This document shows, one piece after another, positions 1 through 10,977 of a DNA stretch of 64,000 bases. The notes under the pieces are model-generated. The model searched no databases. It worked only from the letters and a program-made list of their open reading frames with translations, and was not told the DNA's origin. A program made the position numbers and the translations under genes. The number at the start of each line of letters is the position of its first letter. Within the stretch, counting starts at the first letter, position 1. Source of the stretch: Diabrotica undecimpunctata (taxonomy: Eukaryota > Arthropoda > Insecta > Coleoptera > Chrysomelidae); NCBI RefSeq assembly GCF_040954645.1, contig NC_092808.1, forward strand, positions 19,163,383-19,227,382. Direction: 5' to 3'.

Positions 1-56
1 AAAAGTATAAAGACAATAGTTGCAGATCTTAAGGCGCATCCACATTATGCCATACC

Positions 57-80
57 TTGCCGATCGGTATTGCCGATCGG
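57..80 (+). repeat. Two direct copies of TTGCCGATCGG at the PIF/Harbinger 5' side
   Basis: TTGCCGATCGG occurs at 57..67 and 70..80, a 13-bp period, and contains the palindrome CCGATCGG. It lies about 80 bases upstream of the transposase ATG. It is probably part of the subterminal transposase-binding or promoter region. I did not find the matching terminal inverted repeat at the other end. Confidence 0.5.
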
Positions 81-159
81 CAAAACCGATTGGTGTCGCT
101 GGTGTCCACACAATATTTGTAGTGTGTACGTAGCAGTCGTACAGTGTTGCGTGTCAATA

Positions 160-2080
160 ATGAGTTCAGAAGAGGATATGATTCTTGCGGCTGCAGCTGT
201 TGTAATAATTGCCTCTACTTCATATAAACGTCCCAAGAGGTTTTGGGTTCGCCCAAGCCTCAGAAGTCGTAATAGGTACAGTGCCACGGATCTTATGAAA
301 GATTTGATTTCTGACGACGCAGATGAATTAAATTTGGAATATAGATGTGACGCAGGATTCAGAAATTTTTTTCGAATGACCAAAACAGATTACCAAACAT
401 TGTTAGATTTTATTGGACCTGTTATTTCAAAAAAAGATACGTCATTTAGAGCAGCAATTCCTGCCTCTGAACGACTTGCACTTACGCTACGTTTTTTTGC
501 CAGTGGAGATTCCTACCATTCTCTCATGTATACCTTCAAAATATCTAAGCAAACTATTTCAAAATGTGTTGCAGAGGTATGCAAAGCGCTTATAGATGCT
601 CTTCAAGATTACGTAAAGGTAAGAAAAAATAACTATTCATCGTAGTTTGTTATATATTTAAAAATATAATAAATTACAACTGCAATATTGTCCTGGAGAT
701 GGTATTGAATTATGGGCAACATTGAATGATTGCAGTGGATATGCTTGTGGAGTAGATGGATGAGAATGATTTATGAAATGAGGATTATCGTATTTGAACA
801 TTTCTGCTTCAAATAGAACAGTATTAATTATATTCTGAACGGAAAGTCTAGCAAATGGCGACACAATTTTTCGAAGCTTCATTGCAACTTGTTCACCAAA
901 CAATGAAAATTCATCCTTTTCAGCCCTTTTAGTAGTAATAGATCGCATAAGATTCACTGCCTCGTTTACAATTGGTAAATTAGTAGCCATACTTTTTCGA
1001 CCACTGGACTTCACAATGTTAATTGAGTTTGATTTAGATTGAGATTGAGCTCTTGTTCCAACATCATTTTCGGAACCATCAATGCTCTGTTCCAATACTT
1101 GTAGCGACTCTTCTCCATCGTCTGTTTCTACTTCTTGTGAATCTTCTTCCTTTCGTTTTCGTTTACCCTGAAACAAAATATTAATTTCTAAATTAATCCA
1201 CTTTTTGCTTTGCAATTTATAGTTCGTTCGTCTGTTTATGGTATGTAACTTTTATTTTCAGATGAATAAAACTAACGAAAGTTGGTACTTTATAGCCAAG
1301 CAGTTCAACGACAAATGGAATTTTCCAAATTGTGTCGGAGCTATGGACGGCAAACATATATCAATACAAGCTCCTATAAATTCAGGAACCGATTTTTTCA
1401 ACTACAAGAGCTTCTTTAGCATTGTCTTGTTCGCTGTTGTAGACGCAAATTATAATTTTATATATGCAAACGTGGGATGTCAGGGACGAATATCGGACGG
1501 GGGCGTATTCAACGATTCATATTTCAAAGAGTGCCTTGAAGAAAATACCCTAAACCTTCCACCTGCTTGTTCATTACTAGGACGAAGCACTGATGTTCCA
1601 TTTGTTTTTGTGGCGGATGACGCATTCCCACTATCAACAAACATAATGAAGCCATTCGCAGGACATCAGGAAAAAGGTTCAAAAAATAGAATATTCAACT
1701 ATCGATTGAGCCGCGCAAGAAGAGTGTCAGAAAATGCTTTTGGCATTTTAAGTGCTGTTTTCCGAGTGCTCCGTAGGCCCATGTTGTTGGAACCAGAAAC
1801 TGCAACGAACGTAGTTTTGGCCTTAATTCACCTACACAATTTCTTGCGAAAAAACACTTCAAGAAATCTTTACACTCCACCTGGAATGATTGATGTAGAA
1901 TGTTCGGATACTGGAGCAATTAATCCTGGGCTTTGGAAACGAAATGCTTCCTCTAATGAATTGCTCAGTTTTGGCAGAAGGGCAAGAAGGAGTGGAGCTG
2001 CGGCACAAAATGTGAGAAACGAATTGGCCGAATTCTTCATTTCTCAAGAAGGAGCATTGCCTTTTCAATATGATAAATGA
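160..2080 (+). CDS. PIF/Harbinger transposase (HARBI1-like), two exons
   Basis: DDE endonuclease that would move its own PIF/Harbinger element. I read exon 1 as 160..618 and exon 2 as 1262..2080, joined in phase 0 across a GT-AG intron (619..1261; donor GTAAGA, acceptor TTTTCAG). The product is about 425 residues, normal for the family. Exon 1 carries the N-terminal region with FFRMTKTDYQTLLDFI and a helix-turn-helix-like stretch around SKQTISKCVAEVCKAL. Exon 2 carries the DDE_Tnp_4 core: GAMDGKHI (first Asp), VADDAFPL (second Asp), and NYRLSRARRVSENAFGIL with the expected Glu. I chose ATG 160 because it begins the acidic MSSEEDM start; the frame is open further upstream without an ATG. No frameshift or stop is seen in either exon, so the gene may be intact. 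The intron contains an exon of the antisense MADF/BESS gene. Confidence 0.85.
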
Positions 2081-2385
2081 AATACGATATACCAATATGA
2101 TTATATCAATATTTTCAAATTTATGTATAAATATGAACTCAATTATTAAGAATGAATAAAGTATCTACTACAGTGTAAATATGATATACATACCTCTGAA
2201 TCTTGCGTTACAATAGGTTTATTCTTATCCTTCAGAAATTCCATTAACTTATACGCAAACCATTTACTTTTGTAAGTTTCTTCGGTTCCATTACCACTTT
2301 TTTCTGAATCTTTCTCTTTTTTTACTTCCCGTGCAAAGTGACTTAAGAGATATCTAATCTTTTTTTCGATTTCCTCTTTCTCCAC
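658..2385 (-). CDS. MADF/BESS-like second protein of the PIF/Harbinger element, two visible exons
   Basis: Likely the DNA-binding accessory (Myb/SANT-like) protein that PIF/Harbinger elements carry beside the transposase. The upstream exon (about 2385 down to 2194) encodes the C-terminal half of a MADF-like domain (IRYLLSHFAREVKKEKDS, then KSKWFAYKLMEFL) and ends at a GTATGT donor after QDSE. The downstream exon (1167 down to 658) starts after a TTTGTTTCAG acceptor with GKRKRKEED. It has an acidic linker and a BESS-like segment (FSLFGEQVAMKLRKIV) before the stop. Both junctions are phase 0. The reading frame continues open a little upstream of 2385 without a Met (SFGVEKEE), so an earlier exon is missing; a candidate first exon starts with an ATG at about 2530 (MSGSGRGGFLR, then a GTAAGA donor). 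I could not find the first half of a MADF domain, so the gene may be damaged. Confidence 0.65.
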
Positions 2386-2539
2386 TCCAAAAGATACGCT
2401 TATTTAGATAATAAAATCAACTAACTACAACTTTACTATTTAACTTTTGTCCATGGAACTTGTAGTTTTGCTGGAAATCATGATAAACGGTTCTTACCCT
2501 TAAAAACCCACCTCGTCCACTTCCCGACATTAGATCGCC

Positions 2540-3410
2540 TGTAAATTATTTTTCCTGTAATTTTTGTTGTTTTCTTTTTTTACAATGGATTCCACCCTGT
2601 TACTGTTTTTTTAAACTTTTTACCATTTTCAAAGGTTTTGATACTATAACTTATACTTATAGTCTATAATATGCAATTGTACCAATACTTCTCCAGTAAT
2701 TTATCAGGCCCAAGTGCTTTTCAATCTTTTTTATTTTATATAATACTTGAATATTTTCTCAATGGTTATTTTAAACATCATTGAAATTACTGTTTTTTAG
2801 ATTGTCTATCAAACCCTTCTTTTAATATGCTTACAATATTTTCAAATGTACGTTCCAATACCAGCATGTATATTTATTTAATATTCAAATACTTAAGTAT
2901 GAAAAAATAGGTATTATGAATATTGTAACAACTATATTAAATTCTGAAATTAATTTCTAAACAATAATTTATCAACAAGCTTTTAACTGAGTATACACAG
3001 ACAGGAGGGGAGACTAATTTAATCATGGCTGACTGTAATTAAATTGTGATTAATTGATGAAGCGGGTTTGTATATACTTGAAAAGGGTTTGGAAATTATA
3101 TTATATAAATTATTTCGTTACAAATGTATAGTATTTATGAAACTTGTGGGTAAATATTTTATGATATATAATTTTCAGTAAACAAAAATGTAATGATATT
3201 CTGTTTCAAGTCTCGCCGTATCAACAGTGATGATTACCAGCTTATAAGCCTAGCGAGTCATGTATTAAAATTCTTTCTACGATATACAGCCCGATCACAC
3301 CGCAAGCTCAATACGATAATTTATTCCAAACGATATTTTGATCGAATCCAGACAGTCCAATAGGAATCTGCACAATATATAAGGCCACTTAATAAAGCTT
3401 TTTCGTGCGA
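2540..3410. other. AT-rich sequence with no recognisable gene
   Basis: Very AT-rich with no open frame that resembles a known protein. It may include the right end of the PIF/Harbinger element, but no terminal repeat could be placed. Confidence 0.4.
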
Positions 3411-3414
3411 GTTC

Positions 3415-3850
3415 TATTCTGGGCGAAATTTCCTCGTCACTTTCAACCCTACAGTCAATCCAACTACCCAGATATCTAAAGTATTCCGCCCTTTTCAGTA
3501 TTTTGTTATCTAATTTTAGTAGCGAGTCTTCGATATTATTTTTTCAGATCACCATCCATTTTGTTTTCTTTGCATTGATTGTTAAGCCCTTTTCAGTGCC
3601 TTCGTTGTTTACAGCGTTCAACGGTGTTTAAAGGTCTTCTAGACTCACGAGGGTGTCATCTGCGTATCCGATGTTACTAATAATATCACCACCGATTTTA
3701 ACACCTTCGCGACGATTATTTAACGCTATCTCAAAAACTGGTATGACATCACACATCCCTGTCTGACACTACGCTTAATAGAAACTTTAGCTGAAACCTC
3801 CTGATCCACCTTAATACAAGCTGTCTGATTGTAGTAGATTTTTTAGCAAT
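3415..3850 (-). pseudogene. LINE reverse transcriptase fragment
   Basis: Reading the minus strand gives broken reverse transcriptase: YYNQTACIKVDQEV, then RSVRQGC, then NIGYADDTLVSLEDL with the YADD catalytic pair, then the start of the thumb. The frame is interrupted. It belongs to the endonuclease/RT family whose copies end in GAA repeats in this window. Confidence 0.7.
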
Positions 3851-4249
3851 CTAATGTCATATGTGTCCAGACCAACTTTGATAAGAGTCCAAGCATTGAA
3901 ATAGTAGGTACTGTGTGGTACTCTATCAAAAGAATTTTCCGAAACCTATAAAACATGCAAAATACAATGCTATTTTGTAAGAGTATTCGCATGCAAAAAA
4001 GAGCCTTCTGAGTACCTAAACTGCTCATCACCAGTTATCTCCTCACAAAGTTTAATCATGATAATGGCTCCAAAATGGATGCCGAAATGTCGAGTTTTAA
4101 AATCTCAACGAGGTTCTTCATAAGAACTTAGTAATTTTCGCGCTCATTTAAAACTATGTGCCTAAGCAATTTTACATTCTTATTGATTGGAACAAAAATC
4201 TTAATCTGTACCACCTGAACAGGCTGTTATACATAACAGAAGTTTACAA

Positions 4250-4760
4250 GAACTGATTCTGCAGTGATTTGGGAACCAGCGGTGCCCTGTTTGTATTGAA
4301 TTTACTGACAAAGAGATGTACGTCTGCTTTATTGACTATACTAAGGCCTTTGATAACATTAAGAACGAGAAGCTAATGGAATTCTTGCAAAATCTAAACA
4401 TTGATTACAAGATGTTCAAATAATATCAAGCTTATACTGGGGTCAAACGGCAAGTTGTTTTGCATCGGATGGGAAAAGTTACGGAAGTCGTCAAAACAGT
4501 TAAAAATCGCAAACTTGAATATTTTGGCCATGTTATGCGCCACCCAGAGAGATATAATATACTACATTTAATAATACAAGGCAAGGTAGACGGAAGAAGA
4601 GGGCCAGGTCGAAGAAGAACGCCATGGCTTAGAAACCTGAGAGATTGGTTTAACAGATCCTCTGCATCTCTTTTCCGAGCTGCCGTCAACAAAATTACTA
4701 TAGCCAATTTGATAGCCAACGCTCGATAATCGAGCTCGGCACATGAAGAAGAAGAATTCA
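4250..4760 (+). pseudogene. LINE fragment: RT palm joined to the C-terminus, GAA-type 3' end
   Basis: Plus-strand FIDYTKAFDNIKNEKLMEFL (RT finger/palm) is followed, after an internal deletion, by the protein C-terminus at 4460..4729 (KLEYFGHVMRHPERYNI, GRRGPGRRRTPWLRNLRD, NKITIANLIANAR). The coding end is followed by ATGAAGAAGAAGAA, the 3' tail of this family. The YADD region and thumb are missing, so the copy is internally deleted. Confidence 0.75.
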
Positions 4761-5039
4761 ATTTAATGATTTTTTTTATTAACATCTAAGATTTTTTCAA
4801 TATGTTTCACAATAAAAAAATAAGTAAAATTATTTGTCTTTACAACGTCACAGAGATTTAATATCGAGTGACTTCGGCATTAGAAACATACACAGATCAT
4901 ATCGTTTCAATCTCTTTGCTTGTTGCTTGTTGGTTGTTGAGAAGATTGTATGCCAGTGTGTTAGGATGCACGCGCAACCCATTTCGTTATTGTTCAAAAA
5001 TTATTTTGCAATCTTCACAGACTGTTAGTACCTGTTAGA

Positions 5040-5696
5040 GCTCTATGCAAGGCGTGATTTTCGATATACCAAGGGGCGTTAGTGATTGTTCTTAGAGTTT
5101 TCAATTGAAATCTTTGTATTTTCATAACGTTAGATTTGCTAGATGATCCGCAGAGGTGCGAACCATATGACAAAATGAGTTTTATTATTACTTTGCATAT
5201 CAGCAGCTTGTTGCTGATCGATAGGTGAGTTTTTTTCCAGCATCCAGTAAAGTTTACTGTATAAATTTCCTAGTTGTAGTCTTTTCGTCCATATATGCTT
5301 GGTTCATTATATATTTGGTCCATATTAATCGTTTGTCCGGGTGAATGCCTAGATATTTTACGTCATCCTTTTGGGGTAAAAGATGTCCATCGACGTTAAC
5401 TTGTGGACATGTACCCCTAACAGAGTGAATGTAATATGTGTAGATTTTGAATTGTTTACTTTAATTTTTCAGAGTTTAAACCATTCATTAGTCTTGTTTA
5501 GATGTAGTTACAGTCACTCTGATGCTATTACTGGATTACTATGAGAGGTTAGGAAAGCAGTCTCGTCTGCATATATTGCAAGCGTTAGGTTATTGTTTGT
5601 TGGTAAGTCAGTGGTATATATCAGGTACAGGATCGGTCCGAACACACTACCCTGAGGTACACCAGATAGGATAAAGGTAGAGTTTTGTGGCTTCAT
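5040..5696 (-). pseudogene. Jockey-clade LINE reverse transcriptase fragment
   Basis: The minus strand contains SGVPQGSVFGPILYLIYTTD, then LPTNNNLTLAIYADETAFLTSHSNP. This is the Jockey-type RT core with the ADD motif changed to ADE. Thumb-like sequence continues towards 5040 in broken frame. It abuts a plus-strand LINE fragment at about 5697. Confidence 0.7.
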
Positions 5697-6165
5697 TATC
5701 TCCTATTCAATTTATACTCTGAATATATTTTCCGTGAAGCATTGGAAGATGAGTCAACTGTAAAAGCGATAAATAGAATGCTTGTCAACAACACCAGACA
5801 TTCTGACGATACAACTATAGTAGCTCAAAATTTAAGAGACCTGCAGAGATTCAGAGATTCTTTAATAAGGTCCTTGAGCGGGTTTCCCGATACAAATATC
5901 TTGGAACTATTGTCAACTGCACTAACCAAAATTCAGAAGAAATTCGTTCACTCATTGAACAAGCACGAGCTGTGTTCGTCAAAATAAAAAAAACTGTTAA
6001 TAGCACCGTATCTTTCTATGACTCTAAGAAACAGAATGGTTAGGTGTTATGTGTTTCCCATTCTTCTATACGGTGTGGACACTTGACATTGGCTTGAAAC
6101 TAAATGACGAACTCCTTAAAAAGGTAGAAGCCTTTGAAATGTGGCCTCTACCGTTTTACTGAGAG
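5697..6165 (+). pseudogene. LINE RT fragment (GAA-tailed family)
   Basis: Plus-strand LFNLYSEYIFREALEDE, then NNTRHSDDTTIVAQNLRDLQ (the YADD position reads HSDD), then thumb sequence (VKIKKTVNST) and a C-terminal stretch with FPILLYG and KKVEAFEMW, in more than one frame. It is the same family as the LINE at 19408..21127. Confidence 0.65.
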
Positions 6166-6367
6166 GCCTGTGTCTACAGCGGCTTTTTCTTATTTCCCTT
6201 CTTAGAGTGTACTGGACGAATGTGGTCACAAATCAGGCAGTGGCGCATAGTGAAATCTCAATTGAATTTTTACGAAAACATAAGAATAGCAACATCATAC
6301 TAAAGTTGAAGTTACTTCTATCATATTCAATCACAAGGTTACAACAAAATTTACTTAGAGCTAGTGT

Positions 6368-6375
6368 GTCGATGA
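6368..6375. repeat. hAT target-site duplication, left copy
   Basis: GTCGATGA immediately precedes the left terminus TAGGGTTTCACGC. The same 8 bases follow the right terminus at 10970..10977. Eight-base duplications are diagnostic of hAT insertion. Confidence 0.85.
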
Positions 6376-7239
6376 TAGGGTTTCACGCGAGATAGCAGGA
6401 CGCGGGACAGGCTCTTGTTCCGTCCCGTGTCCCGCAATTTTCCATCTGGCCGTCCCGCAGCTATTTTTGCTGTCCTTTCTTATTTTAAATGGAATGTTGG
6501 AATTGTATGCGTAATTTTGGAGTAAAATTATTATTATAACTGTGAGTGTGAGACTTTATCATTTGTTTATGTTTTGCACTATTTTCATGAAGTTTCAATA
6601 CGCGAATCTCCGATTTCAGTGAACTAGAAAAAACTTTTCCTTTGTCTTTGTTTTGGATTCTTTATCGCTACAAACCCATGTAAAAGTTAATTCCCATTCT
6701 TTGCGATATTTTTAGATTCTCTTGATACAAATTTTCTTTTTTGGAGGAGTTGATGAACTCTGGCCCTCTTCAGAATCTCTTTCATCCGTTATTAGTTACG
6801 TATACCTGAGTACGTATACATATTAATAAAAAAAGTTGTAATTATCGTAGAGTACGTTTGGCATCATTGACGCGACGTTCGAAATTAAACAACCATGCTC
6901 AGCTTGACAAATGAAAATTTCGGTTATTTTCGGCTGGCCTCGCAAAAGGAGTGATGCAGTGAGAAGTTGAGTGAGATTTTTTTGCATGTCGAATTTAATG
7001 TCATAATATATGGTGTTAATGTGTAACTTTTTTTATTGGTTGACTGTTTCAAATCTCGTTCAGACACAATGTATTAAATTTGATGCTCCCTTTTATTTTC
7101 GATTCATCTGTATATAATAGAGTCACAAGCCACACTTAAACAAAACAGTGCCTACTTATTTTAATATTCATCTATTTTACAAATCTAAATTTATATAGAC
7201 ACCTACAAATATTCTTTAATTAAATTAAAAAAATATTTT

Positions 7240-7990
7240 ATCTTTGGTCCATGACTGGACACAAAGGATCACAGCCACTAAATCCTCGCTAAGCCGGCTT
7301 CTTTGTTTTCTCATGGTCAAGTCGGCTTTGGAAAAAAGCCTTTCTGCTGGGATGTACGTAGCTGGAATTGATTAGGATATCCCTGACCAAACGAGACATG
7401 GTAGGAAATTTATCCTAGTCGTCTTTTCACCAAGATAAGATGTTTACGTTTGTATCTTCTCTTTTTTCTGGTAGATATCGATCCAGTTCGTCATCAAGGC
7501 GCACCCTTTTCTTGTACAGCGACAAAATTTTGAGATCATCCTCGCCACTAGAGGACCCAAAAGAAGATCCAACTTCCTTGTTTGTTGTTTCCAGGTTGAG
7601 TCTTTTTTTTATATTTTTTATATAATTCACTGGGTTTGTCTCTGTTTCTTGTTTCAAGAAAAGGGCCCGATTCCGATAAATCGAAAGCTTCCAATTTGTG
7701 GCGAGGATCGATTACTAGAGAAATACCGTACACCCAACTTGTTTTATTTTATTATTTGATCATGTTATTTCTTGCTGCTATAAAGAGTATTTCAAATTGA
7801 ATTCCTCGTCATTGTTTTGGTCAGTATGAATTTCTAATATTTTTTTGTCGAAATAGTCAAGTAATAAATTTATGTACATGACCATTCTGAGAAGCTTGAC
7901 ATTTTTTCCCCTTTTAGTAAGTCTGAAACTTTTTTGTAGTATTTTAAGAAACCTTTTATTGCTTTTAGTAAATCCCATTCTGCTTCTTGG
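7240..7990 (-). pseudogene. hAT transposase C-terminal remnant
   Basis: Minus-strand fragments in several frames match a hAT transposase: KRFLKILQKSFRLTKRG, LVIDPRHKLEAFDLSE, then DDELDRYLPEKRE, and a dimerisation (HATC) end reading FPTMSRLVRDIL and PSRKAFFQSRL, which corresponds to the usual YP.LS..A...LSIP...SER.FS pattern. Stops and frameshifts make it inactive. The N-terminal BED finger and first catalytic region were not found. Confidence 0.75.
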
Positions 7991-9194
7991 ATTCTAAATG
8001 ATATTCATTTTGGGTTACTAATTTTGGATATTTTTATGTTGCAAACAAAATGCAGATACATACTTGTATAACTTGAATTACAAAATCATTCCGTTAATAA
8101 TAAAGGGTGTTTTTTTTAGAGATATGAAACTTTGAAATGAAATAAAACAAAGATGATTTTTATAAATTGACATGAAATTTACTTTATTCGAAAGATAATA
8201 TTTTGGCAATATAATTTAAATATGATTTCTGGCATATGACCGTCATGGCTGGCTCTGACGTAGTCTAATCTAGAAGTCCAATTTTCGATCACTTTTTTCA
8301 ATATTTGTCGCCGTATATCGGCAATAACGCGCCGAATTTTGTTCTCCAAGTAGTCAATCGTTTCATGCTTATCGGCGTAGATTAGTACCTTCACATATCC
8401 CCACATACAATGTAGTGTTAGATCGCACGATTTTGGAGGCCAATTCACGGTCCGAAACATGAAATTATGCGGTTACCAAACGTTCCCTTCAATAAATCAA
8501 TTGTGGCACGAGCTGTGTGACACGCTCTGTGCGCCATCTTATTGAAACGACAGCTCCTACACATCATGGTTGTTCAATTGGGGAATGAAAAAGGCAGTAA
8601 TCATGGCTCTATAGCGGTCACCATTGACTGTAACTTTCTGGCCAGCATTGTTTTTGAAGAAGTACGGTCCAATGATTCCATCAGACCATAAAGAGCACTA
8701 AACAGTCAGTTTTTCTGGATGTAATGGTTTCTCAACATTAAGGATTATGTTAACTCCAAATAGGGCAGTTTTATTTTTTGATGTAGTCATTCAACCAAAA
8801 GTGAGCTTTATAGCTAAACAAAATTCGCTTATAAAAATCGGAATCAACGGCAATCTCGTTTTACACCCACTCACCAAATCTACGCCTTGGTAGGTGATAA
8901 TTTACCTTCAAATCTTGAGTAAGTTAGATTTTGTAAGCACGCAAAGCAAGATCTTACGCAAAATTTTCCATAAAGTGGACCAACACGTATCCAACTGCTC
9001 GTACACGTATATCTGCATCGTGCACGATGGCAGATATACTGATTCGGGTCTTCCTGTATGCTACACTCTACAGCAGCAACAACTTCTTCTGTACGCACTG
9101 TACGACGTGTCTGTGGATGCATATTATCATTTAGAGTAAACGTGATGCAAAAACGTTTTATGGTTAATCAAATTACTTGCTTTGATGGACTATA

Positions 9195-10621
9195 CACAAC
9201 CAAATTTATATGGAATCACCCAGTATTTCTTACTAATAATAAGAAATGTATGACAACTTTTTTTGCAGATAAGAGATAAAGGTTTTTGTTGGAAATACGA
9301 CTCATAATTGATAAAATTTGATCAAGTACACATTGAAAAATTTTATTATTTGTGTCAAGTTGTAAAACCGAGACGTCAGAGTAAAGTTAAGTTTGTGTTC
9401 AAAAAAGGTAATATGCCCTACGTAGGTTTGTCAGATGTTCAGAGGGGAAGAATTGTTGCTCTTGTTGAGCAGGGAATGTCACAAAGGCAAATTTCAGCTA
9501 CGCTACACGTCTCGCAGAGCGTTGTTTCAAAAACATATGCAAGATTTTTAGAATTGGGTACACTCAAGAACAGGCCTAGAGAAAGTCGTCGTAGAGTAAC
9601 TAGTGATCGACAAGACCGGTTTTTAGGTCAAATAGCTAGAAGAAATCCAACTTCTTCTCATCCGGAGCTCCAAAGGCAACTTTTGCAGACTACAGGTATT
9701 GACATTTCAGTTGAAACAGTACGAAAGAGACTTCGTTCCCAAAATTTATTTACCAGGAGGCAGTTGAGGGTTCCCGAGTTATCCAGACAGAACAAAATTG
9801 ATCAGCTGAATTGGTGTCTGGAATACCAGAACTGGACAAATGAAGATTGGCAAAATGTCCTTTTTTCAGATGAAACCAGAATTGGCCTGAGATCAGATGA
9901 CCGTCGAATTCGGATTTTAAGAGGTCGAGGCAGACAAGCTAGACTGCAAACTGTCAGATCCGTTCCAAAATATAAAGAAGGAACTGTAATGTTTTGGGGA
10001 GGTATTATGATGGGAGAAAAAACACCTTTGAGTCCCTTACGGCAAAGTTTAACGGGTCGCCGGTATGTCGATTTGGTACTAGAACCCATAGTTGAGCTGT
10101 GGCGAGGTGCAGTGGAAAATATTTTTATTTTGATGCACGATAATGTCCCTCCACATACCAGCAGAGTTGCCACAGACTTTCTGGAAACTGAAGATGTCAC
10201 TGTTCTGAGCTGGCCTGCCTGCTCACCTGATATTAATCCCATTTAGCATGTGTAATGATCCAGGTAATGCGGATCAGCTCATGCAAGCCACTCTAGAAGA
10301 ATGGGCAAACTTACCTCAAGAACAAGTTGACGATTTGATTAGAAGCATTCCCCGTCGGATTGAAGCTTGTATTAGAGCTAGAGGTGGCAACACTGACTAT
10401 TAAAATGAACAACAAGACTGGAGCTTTCTTTGGTCAACCATTGCAATGTTTTCATTTGTTCGTGTCTTTTTGCGTTTTTGTTAAATTCAAGCATTTGTAA
10501 CATTTTTTGATTGTTTTTTTTTGATAGTAATTAAACTGGTTTAGTATAAAATGTAGTTCATTTTCCATTAAAAAAAAAATTTCGGAAATACTGGGTGATT
10601 CCATATAAGTTTGGTTGTGTG
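9195..10621 (+). mobile_element. Tc1-type transposon with matching inverted ends
   Basis: The left end reads CACAACCAAATTTATATGGA and continues AATCACCCAGTATTTC. The right end is the reverse complement with one substitution plus an extra CA at the tip. TA dinucleotides flank it (9193-9194 and 10622-10623). At about 1.43 kb it is short for a Tc1 element. It sits in the N-terminal coding part of the mariner relic, so it is the younger insertion. Confidence 0.88.
9410..10400 (+). pseudogene. Tc1 transposase, inactivated at the catalytic glutamate
   Basis: The product starts MPYVGLSDVQRGRIVALVEQ, with paired helix-turn-helix domains (RQISATLHVSQSVVSKTYARF, then the second around SVETVRKRL). The DDE core follows: LFSDETRIGL (first Asp), GTVMFWGGIMMG, and ILMHDNVPPHTSR (second Asp). 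The third motif is expected to be NPIEHVWD. Here the Glu codon is a TAG stop (10244-10246) and the Trp codon is also a stop; then a frameshift leads to the rest of the C-terminus (DQLMQATLEEWANLP, RRIEACIRARGGNTDY) ending near 10400. The first 34 codons upstream of MPYVG are open but unlike the family. Otherwise the frame is undamaged, suggesting recent loss. Confidence 0.88.
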
Positions 10622-10969
10622 TATTATGTTGACCGTAAAATGGACGTAGTGAGCAATACGTATTTCGACCAGAACCATAATGTTCAAAATAAATTTGTAC
10701 ATTTTGGAAGCGTTGATCAGGCGTGAAGTATATTCATGCTAAAATGCCAAACTAAACTTAACATAAATCACGTGACAGCTGTCAAAATGGCCAACAGTTA
10801 AAAAGTGTTATTAACTTACATTTCTCGTCCCGTGGGATAATCGCCAGTCGTAGAAAAATCACTGACGCGTTCCGCGTTTCGTCCCGCAGCAAAAATCGCT
10901 GTTCCGTCCCGTCCCGCGGTACAAAATTTAGGACAAAATGTTGGACGGAACGTCCAGCGTGCATTCCTA

Positions 10970-10977
10970 GTCGATGA
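10970..10977. repeat. hAT target-site duplication, right copy
   Basis: GTCGATGA, identical to 6368..6375. Confidence 0.85.

Larger units (their letters stand above)
8104..10806 (-). mobile_element. Mariner-type (Tc1/mariner superfamily) transposon relic, split by a Tc1 element
   Basis: It begins at AGGGTGTTTTTTTTAGAG next to a TA. Minus-strand coding resembles the widespread insect mariner-like transposases: CDLT..MWGYVK, ADKHETIDYLENKIRRVIADI, NWTSRLDYVRASHDGHMPEI at 8179..8460, catalytic-core fragments at 8560-8870, and the N-terminal RTRRTVRTEE-like segment at about 9090. The remaining N-terminal part (GSGRNTYCSLRPFYGQHN) lies beyond the Tc1 insertion at about 10625-10690. The usual CDLTPLDYFLWG third-Asp motif is shortened, so the catalytic Asp is gone. 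The right boundary is a guess. Confidence 0.7.
6376..10969 (-). mobile_element. hAT transposon relic carrying two later insertions
   Basis: The termini are TAGGGTTTCACGC on the left and GCGTGCATTCCTA on the right, an imperfect inverted repeat flanked by a perfect 8-bp duplication GTCGATGA. Both subterminal regions (6398-6470 and 10828-10950) are rich in CGTCCCG/CGGGACG motifs, likely transposase-binding sites. Remnants of the transposase lie on the minus strand at about 7240-7990. A mariner-type element (from about 8104) and a Tc1 element inside that sit in its middle. The intact hAT before these insertions would have been about 1.9 kb, so it was already shortened. Confidence 0.85.
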
